A stretch of 64,000 nt of DNA from a bacterium. Its GTDB lineage: Bacteria; Myxococcota_A; Bradymonadia; UBA7976; UBA1532. Positions 38,362 through 46,656 of the stretch are shown here, in pieces (within the stretch, counting starts at the first letter, position 1; every line of letters starts with the position of its first letter). The notes beneath the pieces were generated by a model, which searched no databases, was not told the origin of the DNA, and saw only the letters and a list, made by a program, of their open reading frames with translations. The DNA lies in NCBI GenBank assembly GCA_030427205.1, contig JAUHXC010000018.1:124001-188000 (forward strand), given 5' to 3'. The translations under genes and the position numbers were made by a program.

Positions 38362-40791
38362 TCAGCGGGGCGGGGCGTCGCCGATGTGCCGCCGCGTGCG
38401 GGCCCCGTCGGCGTCGATCGCGAAGACGGTCAAGCCGGGCTCGACCGGCTCGTCGATCCCGCAGTCGGCGGCCTCGGCGGCGACCGGCGCGGCGGTGCCG
38501 TTGAAGACCGCCGCGCTCGACGACGCGGCCCGCCGGACGCAGCCCACCACGATACCCGGCGCGGGGTGCCGCATCTCGACCTCGGCCGGCGGCGCGCCGC
38601 TCGGATCGGGCACCAGGAGCGTCAGCATCGCCGACACGACGTCCGGCGCGGGCGCCAGCTCGGCCTCGATCGACAGCGCGGTGTGGGTGGTCCAGCGGGC
38701 GTAGCCGGTGGCGTGCTCCTCGGCCCGCGGCACCACCGCGACCGGCCCGCCGGTGCTGCCGGCGGCCAGCGTCAGCCGGGCCCCGGGGCGGGACCAGACG
38801 CCGCCGTCGGCGCGGCCTTCGAAGGCGCTGTCGGGCGTCTCTTCGCCGCCGTGGCCATGCCACTGCCCGGCGTAGACGTGCGGCCCTTCGGCATCGAACA
38901 GGTCGAGCACGACGGTGTCGCCGCCGACGCGCACCGCCCAGCGCTGCAGCTCGACCCCGGCCCAGCCCGAGCGGATCTGCAGGTGGGCGAACGGGTCGTC
39001 GGGCGCGCAGCTCACCAACCACGCGTCGCTGTCGACCCGCTGGCCGAAGTCGTCTTGCGGCGGCCCCTCGCCGTCGACGAGCACCAGGTTGTGGTCGGCG
39101 GCCCGGTTGAAGAGGAGGCGGTCGTCCCAGCGGCTGTAGCCCGAGTCGATGAGCAGCGGCTCGCCGTGGGCCCACAGGACGAGCGAGGTGGCGTCGGGGT
39201 GCTCGTGGCCCCAGCCGTTGCGCCGGACCTGCCCGTGCTCGGCGACCGCCAGCAGCCAGTGGTCGGTCGGCCCGCGGCCGGTGCGCAGGACGCCGTAGCC
39301 GCCCGCCGGGGCGCAGACGCCGCGGTCGTCGCCGGGCGGCACGGGCTGCAGCGCCGGGTCGAGCGCGGCCAGCGTCGCCAGCTCGGTGTAGTCGGCGTGA
39401 TGCCCGACGTCGGGCCACCACCAGAGGTAGCGCCCGTCGTCGAAGAGGCCGGCGAGCAGGCCCCAATGCTGCGGCCACGCGTCGCCGTCGTCGGTGGCCG
39501 GGGTGCGGCCGTCGGGCATGGCGACCGCCAGGGCGGCGTCGTAGACCGACGCCGCCGGGCTCACCAGGGGATCGGGCGCCTCGACGACGTCGCCGCTCCG
39601 CGGATCGAGCGGCGCGAAGGCGGCGATCACCTTCGCCGGCACCGCCCGCCCCTGCGCGAAACGATGCCACGCGGTCATGAAGGGCAGATAGCTGTTGGAG
39701 CCATAGCTCAGGTAGGTCCAGCCCTCGGCGTAGGCCCCCGGCGGCCCCTGGCCGTCGAGCATCACGTCCAGGAACCCGGTCAGCGCCGCCGAGATCTCCC
39801 AGGCCGCCGCGGGGCGGTCGCTGACGGCCAGCGCGCAGAGGCCGAGCGCCGCGAGCACCTTGCCGGTGTGGTTGTTGCGGTACAGCCCCAGGAAGGTGGC
39901 CCACGCCGGGCCGGTCACCAGGTCGCGATAGGTGTCGATGCGCCGGACGAGGCCGGCCCGGGCGCGGGCCTTGGCCTCGGCGAGCCCCGGCGCGGCGTCG
40001 AGCAGGTCGAACGCGCTGCAGAAGCCGGCGAGCGCCTGCGCCTCGCGGATATCGTAGGTGGTGTCGACGCCGATGGGCGCCGGATCGGGGAAGGGCCGGG
40101 CGAGCAGATCGGCGGCCTTCTCGAGCAGCGCGGGCCGGTCTTCGAGCAGGCCCACCAGCGCCGCCGCCTCGGCGACCCGCCCGTGGGACTGGGTCAGCGC
40201 GGTGTCGAAGCCGTCGACGGGGTGATCGGGCGGGTTCTGACCGGCGCGATCGCGCAGGCGGCCATAGAGGATGGCGTGGGCGCTGCCTTCGACCGCCACG
40301 GCGGCGCGCAGCGGGTCGAGGTCGCCGGGCCCCAGATAGAGCCGCGGGCGGGCATCGCGGTCCGGCTGCCAGGCCAGCGCCGACGACGGGTCGAGCGGGT
40401 CGGTGCCCGCCTCGACCTCGGCGCCGTCCCCCACCCCGTCGCCGTCGCTGTCGGGCCGGTCGGGGTCGGTGCCGAGGGCCGCTTCGTCCCGGTTGTCGAG
40501 GCCGTCTTCGTCCCGATCGCCGGGCTCGATCGCCAGCGCATCGGGCAGCGTGTCGGGCGCCGCGTCGGGTATAGCATCGGGCACCGCGTCGGGCAGGCCC
40601 GCGTCGCCCGCGGCATCCCGCGCCGCGTCGGACGCCGGCCCACCGTCGACGCTCTGCGTATCGGGCAGCCGATCGTCGACCGCGGGGGCCTCGCGCCCAT
40701 CGCAGGCCAGCGCACCGAGAAGGAGCAGCGCGCCGAGAAGAAGCGGCGCAGTCAGGCCGCGCAGTGGCCGATCGAACCCGGTGCCGGGCAT
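38362..40791 (-). CDS. Heparinase II/III-like lipoprotein with thrombospondin-3-type repeats
   Basis: 809 aa; ATG 40791 follows GGGGGAGCAG. Lipobox LLGALAC. A Pro-Asp-Ala linker (PDAVPDAIPDAAPD) precedes calcium-binding thrombospondin-3-type repeats (about 92-135: DRDEDGLDNRDEA, DSDGDGVGDGAEVEAGTDPLDP). An alpha/alpha-toroid region (about 150-440, with YRNNHTGKVLAALGLCAL and AEGWTYLSYGSNSYLPF) leads to the heparinase II/III beta domain (about 465-700), with GWGHEHPDATSLVLWAHGEP then LLIDSGYSRW. Tyr and His in these motifs are the usual lyase residues. Probably cleaves an acidic polysaccharide outside the cell. Convergent with the 35077 gene, 6 bp apart. Confidence 0.87.
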   Translation of the reverse strand: MPGTGFDRPLRGLTAPLLLGALLLLGALACDGREAPAVDDRLPDTQSVDGGPASDAARDAAGDAGLPDAVPDAIPDAAPDTLPDALAIEPGDRDEDGLDNRDEAALGTDPDRPDSDGDGVGDGAEVEAGTDPLDPSSALAWQPDRDARPRLYLGPGDLDPLRAAVAVEGSAHAILYGRLRDRAGQNPPDHPVDGFDTALTQSHGRVAEAAALVGLLEDRPALLEKAADLLARPFPDPAPIGVDTTYDIREAQALAGFCSAFDLLDAAPGLAEAKARARAGLVRRIDTYRDLVTGPAWATFLGLYRNNHTGKVLAALGLCALAVSDRPAAAWEISAALTGFLDVMLDGQGPPGAYAEGWTYLSYGSNSYLPFMTAWHRFAQGRAVPAKVIAAFAPLDPRSGDVVEAPDPLVSPAASVYDAALAVAMPDGRTPATDDGDAWPQHWGLLAGLFDDGRYLWWWPDVGHHADYTELATLAALDPALQPVPPGDDRGVCAPAGGYGVLRTGRGPTDHWLLAVAEHGQVRRNGWGHEHPDATSLVLWAHGEPLLIDSGYSRWDDRLLFNRAADHNLVLVDGEGPPQDDFGQRVDSDAWLVSCAPDDPFAHLQIRSGWAGVELQRWAVRVGGDTVVLDLFDAEGPHVYAGQWHGHGGEETPDSAFEGRADGGVWSRPGARLTLAAGSTGGPVAVVPRAEEHATGYARWTTHTALSIEAELAPAPDVVSAMLTLLVPDPSGAPPAEVEMRHPAPGIVVGCVRRAASSSAAVFNGTAAPVAAEAADCGIDEPVEPGLTVFAIDADGARTRRHIGDAPPR

Positions 40792-40828
40792 CTGCTCCCC
40801 CTTCGCGATGTCATCGGGACACGGACCG

Positions 40829-40858
40829 GATGTAGCCCGATCGACGCCGTCGCTTCAA
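40829..40858 (-). promoter_or_regulatory. Possible promoter for the heparinase-like gene
   Basis: On the minus strand, TTGAAG (40858-40853) and TACATC (40834-40829) are 18 bp apart, upstream of the lipoprotein start at 40791. Match is moderate. Confidence 0.3.
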
Positions 40859-40933
40859 CGCGGGCGCGACCGAGCCCGACGGCGCGGCATCTGAGCCGTC
40901 GACCGATTGCAGGCCGACTTCCAAGGATCGATC

Positions 40934-41878
40934 ATGACCGACCCGCGCACCGTACACATCCTCTACGAGAACCCCGACTGGCTGCCGCCGCTGCTCGCCG
41001 GGCTCGACGCCGAGGGCCTGCCCCACCGGCTGGTGGAGGTCTGGCGCGGCGGCCTGCGCCTCGACCGCGCGCCCGAGCCGGGCATCTGGCTCAACCGCAT
41101 GAGCCCGTCGTCGCATACCCGCGGCCATGCCGAGAGCGTCGCGCTGATGCGCGAGACGCTGCACTGGCTCGAGAGCTACGACCGGCGGGTGATCAACGGC
41201 AGCGCGGCCTTCCGCCTCGAGATCAGCAAGGTGCAGCAGGATCTCGCGCTGCGGCGGCACGGCATCCGCACCCCGCGCACGGTGGCCGGCGTCGGTCGCG
41301 AGGCGCTCGTCGCGCTGGCCGAGACCTTCGACGGGCCGTTCATCACCAAGCACAACCAGGGGGGCAAGGGCCTGGGCATCGAGCTGTTCGACGACGTGCG
41401 CGCCTTCGCGGCCCACCTCGAGTCGCCGGCCTTCGATCAGGGCCCCGACGGGGTGGTCGTCCTGCAGCAGTACATCCGCCCGGCGGCGGGCCACATCACC
41501 CGCGTCGAGCTGGTGGGCGGGCGCTTCCTGTACGCGATGAACAGCGCCACCGACGAGGGCTTCGAGCTGTGCCCCTCCGACGCGTGCCAGGTGCCCAAGG
41601 CGCCCATCGGCGAGGCGTGCCCGGTGGACGGCAGCGCCAAGTTCAGCCCGGCGGCGCTCACCGGCGACGATCCGCTCGTCGAGAAGTACCGCGCGCTGTG
41701 CGCCAAGGAGGGCATCGAGGTCGCCGGCATCGAGTTCGTCGAAGACACCGACGGCCGGCGCTACACCTACGACATCAACGGCACCACCAACTACAACAGC
41801 AAGGTGGGCGCTGCGGTGGGCATCGACGGCATGCGCGAGGTGGCGCGCTACATCCGCCGCGTCGCCGATCGGATGTGA
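40934..41878 (+). CDS. ATP-grasp ligase (RimK/glutathione-synthetase-like)
   Basis: 314 aa; ATG 40934 is 7 nt after AAGGATCG. The N-terminal subdomain contains WLNRMSPSSHTRGHAES, as in RimK-type ATP-grasp proteins. The ATP-grasp core (about 100-310) has FITKHNQGGKGLGIELF (nucleotide-binding loop with the key Lys), VLQQYIRPAAGHITRVEL (adenine-side hinge and metal region) and the C-terminal EFVEDTDG and YDINGTTNYN, where Glu and Asn would bind Mg. It would form an amide or acid-amine bond with ATP hydrolysis; the acceptor is unknown. Cytoplasmic. Convergent with the PLP enzyme gene. Confidence 0.87.
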   Translation: MTDPRTVHILYENPDWLPPLLAGLDAEGLPHRLVEVWRGGLRLDRAPEPGIWLNRMSPSSHTRGHAESVALMRETLHWLESYDRRVINGSAAFRLEISKVQQDLALRRHGIRTPRTVAGVGREALVALAETFDGPFITKHNQGGKGLGIELFDDVRAFAAHLESPAFDQGPDGVVVLQQYIRPAAGHITRVELVGGRFLYAMNSATDEGFELCPSDACQVPKAPIGEACPVDGSAKFSPAALTGDDPLVEKYRALCAKEGIEVAGIEFVEDTDGRRYTYDINGTTNYNSKVGAAVGIDGMREVARYIRRVADRM

Positions 41879-41883
41879 GCCGG

Positions 41884-41938
41884 AGATGCCATCGAATGGC
41901 ATGAAGCATGGCACCCGATGGCATCAGATGCCATCGCA
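41884..41938. terminator. Two hairpins made of ATGGCAT units between convergent genes
   Basis: ATGCCAT-CGA-ATGGCAT (41886-41902, 7-bp stem, 3-nt loop) and CGATGGCATC-A-GATGCCATCG (41916-41936, perfect 10-bp arms) fill the 68-bp gap between the ATP-grasp and PLP-enzyme genes. They are well placed for bidirectional termination. The arms are the same octamer that is iterated in coding linkers elsewhere. Confidence 0.65.
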
Positions 41939-41946
41939 CCACCGCG

Positions 41947-42918
41947 TCAGGGCACCCACGGCAGCCGATCGAGGTCGACGTTGCCCCCGCAGATCACGAC
42001 CGCCGCGGTGCGCCCGGCGAAGCGCTGCCGATCGCTGAGCAGCCCGGCGAACGCCACCGATCCCGAGGGCTCGATCACCTGCTTGAGCCGGGTCCACTGC
42101 AGGCGCATCGCCTGGACAATCGCGCCGTCGTCGACGGTGATCACGTCGTCGACATGGCGCAGCATCATCGGGAAGGTGCGCGCGCCGAGCGTCGTCAGCA
42201 GCCCGTCGGCCACCGAGCGCGGGTTCTCCGCCGGGATGCGCCGCTTCGCCCGAAACGAGCGATACGCGTCGTCGGCGCCCGCCGGCTCGACGGCGATGAC
42301 CTCGACCTGGGGCCGCAGCCCCTTCACCGCCGCGGCGACGCCGCTCATCAGCCCGCCGCCGCCCACGGGCACCAGCACGACGTCGGCGTCGGGCACCTGC
42401 TCGACGATCTCGAGGCCCAGCGTGCCCTGCCCGGCGATCACCGCGAAGTCGTCGCTGGGGTGGATGGTCGCGATGCCCTCCTTGGCGACCAGCGCGTCGA
42501 GCGTCGCCACGCGGGCCTTCAGCGTCGGCGCGCACTCGATGATCGTGGCGCCGTAGCCGGCCACCGCCGCCTTCTTCACCGCCGGCGCCGTCGAGGGCAT
42601 GACCACCCACGCCGGCACCCCGCGCCGAGCCGCCGCCATGGCCACCGCCGCGCCGTGGTTGCCCGACGAGTGGGTGCCGACACCGCGCGCGGCGGCGGCG
42701 TCGTCGAGCAGGGCCACGGCGTTGCTCGCCCCGCGGGCCTTGAAGGCGCCGGTCTTCTGCAGGTGCTCGCACTTGAACACCGCCCGGCAGCCCGCGATGC
42801 GATCGAGCGCGCGGCTGGTCATGATCGGCGTGCGGTGCACATAGGGCGCGACGCGCGCGGCGGCGGCCTGGATGTCGGCGAGCCCGGGCAGCTCGACCGA
42901 TTCGGACGAATGGGGCAT
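41947..42918 (-). CDS. PLP-dependent threonine/serine dehydratase or serine racemase-like enzyme
   Basis: 323 aa; ATG 42918 follows GAGGAGC; longer upstream frames lack it. Fold type II PLP enzyme: the Schiff-base lysine is Lys60 in TGAFKARGASNA, the substrate loop is SSGNHGAAVA, the phosphate-binding loop is PVGGGGLMSG (about 181-190), and the C-terminal GGN binds the pyridine ring. Length matches biodegradative threonine dehydratase/serine racemase and there is no regulatory ACT domain, so it is not a biosynthetic IlvA. Deaminates Thr/Ser or racemises Ser; the choice cannot be made from sequence. Confidence 0.9.
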   Translation of the reverse strand: MPHSSESVELPGLADIQAAAARVAPYVHRTPIMTSRALDRIAGCRAVFKCEHLQKTGAFKARGASNAVALLDDAAAARGVGTHSSGNHGAAVAMAAARRGVPAWVVMPSTAPAVKKAAVAGYGATIIECAPTLKARVATLDALVAKEGIATIHPSDDFAVIAGQGTLGLEIVEQVPDADVVLVPVGGGGLMSGVAAAVKGLRPQVEVIAVEPAGADDAYRSFRAKRRIPAENPRSVADGLLTTLGARTFPMMLRHVDDVITVDDGAIVQAMRLQWTRLKQVIEPSGSVAFAGLLSDRQRFAGRTAAVVICGGNVDLDRLPWVP

Positions 42919-43090
42919 GCGCTCTGCTCCTCTGAGGCCTCGGTCGGACAGCCGGGTTTCCATGTGACACGACGGGTCGCGGGAATCCAGACGGCAGCGC
43001 GCGTATCTTTCGAAGGCCGGCTGGCGCCGCGGGGACGGTGCGTGCTGGCTGAGGACTCGAGGAGACATCCGACTCGCCCTGGGGACGACC

Positions 43091-46000
43091 ATGACCCGAA
43101 CGCTCCATATCGCCCGCGGCCTGCGCCGCTTCGCGCCCTTCACGGCGTGCTGCTCGCCGCGCTCGCGCTCACCGGCTGCCCGGCGGACGACGAGGTCGAG
43201 CCGACCGCAGACGCCGGCCCGGCGCCGATCGAGCTGAGCTTCGGCAGCCCTTCACCCGCGCAGGGCGCCGCCGACGTCGATCCGGGCGGGATCACCCTCG
43301 AGTTCGGCAGCGCGCCGACCGCCGACAGCTATCGGGTCTTTCTCGGCACCGACTACCCCGCCGTGCAGGGCCGCGCCGATGGCGTCGCGCTCGGTGAGGC
43401 CGAGGGCGAGATCGAGACCGGCACGCTCGAGAAGGGCGCGCTCTACTTCTGGCGGGTCGAAGCCACCCTCGAAGGCGAGTCTTCGAGAGCCCGGTCTACA
43501 GCTTCACGACCGCGGTGGGTGAGGGCCCGACGACCCCGCTCAACCCGATGCCGGCCAACGGCGCCGCGGACGTCGCCACCGACACCGGCCTGAGCTGGGA
43601 CGCCGCGGCCCGCGCCGAGCGCTACACGGTCTACTTCGGCGCCGATCCGACGCCGGTGGCCGCCGGCGACGCCGGCGCGCAGATCGCCGACGGCGCCGAC
43701 ACCGCCGTCGCCCTCGCCGACGCGCTGGCCGAGCAGACCAGCTACTACTGGCGCGTCGTGGCCCACAACGACGACGGCGCCACGTCGAGCGCGTTGTGGC
43801 GCTTCACCACCGCCGGCCTGCCGCCCGGCCCCGAGGCGCCCGATGCGCCGGTCGATCCGGTGCCCGAGTCGGGCGCCACCGGGGTCGCGGTCGATACGGA
43901 TCTCCGCTGGGCGCCGAGCGCGCGGGCCGACGGCTACCGGGTGTACTTCGGCGACGACATCGCCGACGTGGTGCGCCCCGAGAACCTGATCGGCGAGACC
44001 GCCGAGACCTCGATCGCGCTGCCCGAGCCGCTGGCGACCGGCGGCAGCTACTTCTGGCGGGTCGAGGCCTTCAACGTCGCCGGGGCGACCACCGGGCAGG
44101 TGTGGGGCTTCGAGACGGTGCCGGCCGATGTACCCGGTCCGCTGCAGAACGAGGCGCCGGCCAACGGCGCGACGATCGACGGCGACGGGGTCGAGCTGAG
44201 CTGGACGGCCGCGGCCAACGCCGAGGCCTACGCCGTCTTCTTCTCGCAGAGCGTCGCCGACGTCGCCGGCGGCAGCGCCGACGCGCTGATCGGCGAGCAG
44301 GGCGAGACGACCCGCGCCCACATGGAGAGCGAGGGCTTCGAAATCCGCACCAACGTGGGCGACCGCTCCGATCCGCTGGTCGGCGGGTCGATCGTCTTCA
44401 TCGGCGAGGACAATGAAAGCGAAGGGGTCGACGGCACCTTCGAGGCGTCCCTCGATCCGCTGGTGGGCGGGTCCTACGACTTCCAGTTCCGCCGCAACCG
44501 GCTGGTCAACGACCACGACTACGGCCACCGCATCACCTGGAACGGCTACCAGAGCGCGCAGTACGCCCAGGTGCCGGCGGACGCGACCACCGACCGCTCG
44601 ATGGTCGTCGAAGACAGCTTCTACAACGGCGAAGACCAGCTCGTGGACATGGACGTCCGCCCGGTGGCCGGTGATACGTCGGTCGCCGTCGAGCGCAACG
44701 AGGTCTACTCGAGCCGCCAGGGCGTCGACTTCGATATGGAGGACGCCGACTACACCGGTGACGAGGGCGCCCAGACGGTCGCCTGGCCGGTGACGTCGGG
44801 CAGCTTCGCGCTGATCCTGCGGGACAACTACATCGTGGCCGACGAAGACATGTTCGAGCTGACCCTGCGCAGCTACAAGCCGGTCGGCGAGGTCTACATC
44901 GAGGGCAACCGCGGGCTGTCGACGGACGACTACGGCGTCGACGCCACGATCTTCGACTTCACCCGGGCGGTGATCGCCAACAACGTCTTCGAGTCGTACG
45001 ACGACAAGGCGATCGAGTTCGACGTGGCTTTCCAGGCCGGCCAGCCCATCACGACCGACGTGTTCGTCTTCCACAACGACGGGCGGCGCTCGGACGACGA
45101 GAACATGCGGCTGTCGAGCTTCTACGATACCAACCGCGTATCGGACGAGACCTACGGCGCGATGAACGTCTACATCGCCGGCAACAGCCTCTACGGCAGC
45201 ACCGAGTCGGAGGGCCTCGAGAGCCGGGTGATCGGCGACAGCCTGGTGCTCGTCGAGCGCAATCACATCGGCTACAACGACGTGGACAGCGACGACGCGT
45301 GGCAGATGAGCTGCAACGGCATCCGCCGGCCTTTCGTGCGCGGGCGCAATAACGTGCTGGCCTACGGCGCCGGCGCGGGCATCTCGTCGGAGCGCTGCGG
45401 CGGCACCTACACCAACAACACCATCGCCTATAACAACCGGGACAATACGAGCTACGCGGGCATCGACAGCAATACCAACGGCGACTGCGACGAAGCCGGC
45501 TGCTTCGACCAGAGCCTGTGGCACAGCAACGTCATCGCCCACAACGCGTGGCGCGACCTGGACGACGACGAGTACTACCAGGTGCCCTACAGCCTCATCG
45601 GCCAGAACCCCTACCCCTTCGTGCCGGGCCCCGGGGTGGTCGTCGCCGACCCGCTCTTCAACTTCTGCGACGACATCCAGGATCTCGAGTGCTACACCTT
45701 CGACCGGCGCAGCCCGACCTTCGACGCGGGGCACCCCGGCGAGGCGTGGAACGACGCCGACGGCACCCGCAACGACCTGGGCGCTTTCGGCGGGCCGTGG
45801 GCCGGCTGGATCGGCTGGCAGGGTGAGAACCAGCCGATGCCGGTGGCGCTGCTCGGCGTGCGCCCGATGGGCCAGCTGACGACGGGTCGGCCGCTGGCGG
45901 CGGTCGACTCGACGCCGACGGTGGTCTTCTCGACCGATCTGGCGGACGACGCGGCCGACGCGCTGAGCGTGGTCGACGGCGGCGGCGCGCCGGTGGCCGG

Positions 46001-46550
46001 CGCCTGGGCCATCGACCGCAACCGCGCCACCTTCACCCCGGCCCAGCCGCTGGCGGCGGGCGGGTTCTACACCGTGCACATGGGCGCCGGTATCGGCGGC
46101 GCGGCGGGCGAGGTCGCCTGGGCGGCCGACCGGGTGACCTTCGTCACCGCGGTCGACGCCGTCGCCGAGGTCGAGGGCGGTCAGGCGATCGGCGGCGACC
46201 CGGTCTTCTCGTTCACCGGCGAGCTGACCGCCGAGGCCGATACCAGCGACACCTACACCCTCGACGCCCGCGCCGGCGATCACCTGCGGCTGACCGTCTT
46301 CGCCGATCGCCTCGCCGGGGTGACCCAGAACGCCGACGTCGCCCTGCGCCTGCGCGACGCCGACGGCACCCTGCTCGACGCCGACTACGACCTCTTCAAC
46401 TCGGAGAGCGAGGCGGCGCGCGGCCAGGATCCGTACATCGAGTACGTCTTCGCCCAGGACCGCCCGGTGGTCGTCGAGGTCTTCATCGAGGACGCCGACG
46501 ACGCGGCGACGCAGACCTACCGCCTCGACGGCGTCATCTCGCCGCTGTGA
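43091..46550 (+). pseudogene. Frameshifted lipoprotein: FN3-like modules plus right-handed beta-helix
   Basis: One gene spread over three frames. ATG 43091 begins a basic signal n-region (MTRTLHIARGLRRFA), but the matching hydrophobic core and lipobox (VLLAALALTGC) are in the next frame, and the frame changes again near 43484 (GGCGAG-TC-TTCGAGAGC), after which about 1010 codons run uninterrupted to the stop. Both changes are one-base deletions in sense. Modules seen: four FN3-like repeats with a YRVYFG-D/WRVEA pattern, a parallel beta-helix (about 44340-45760; NNTIAYNN, RNNVLAYGAGAG), a Big-type Ig domain and a C-terminal pre-peptidase-like domain. Assembly error is as likely as true decay, so it may be a functional surface protein. 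Confidence 0.7.
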
Positions 46551-46656
46551 CGCCTCACCCGGCGGACCACGGGTGCGCGCGCCCGCTGATCCGCCACCCG
46601 CACATCGGGTAGACTCCACCCGCCGCCGCCCCGGCGGCAATGCCCCGGAGTCCCCG

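Noticed and set aside
41947-42918. Biosynthetic threonine dehydratase (ilvA)
   Set aside because: No C-terminal ACT-type regulatory domain and no branched-chain amino acid genes nearby; the 323-residue length fits the shorter dehydratase/racemase group.
43478-43520. Programmed ribosomal frameshift in the beta-helix lipoprotein
   Set aside because: No slippery heptamer or downstream pseudoknot is visible, and a second frame change earlier in the gene makes error or decay a simpler explanation.
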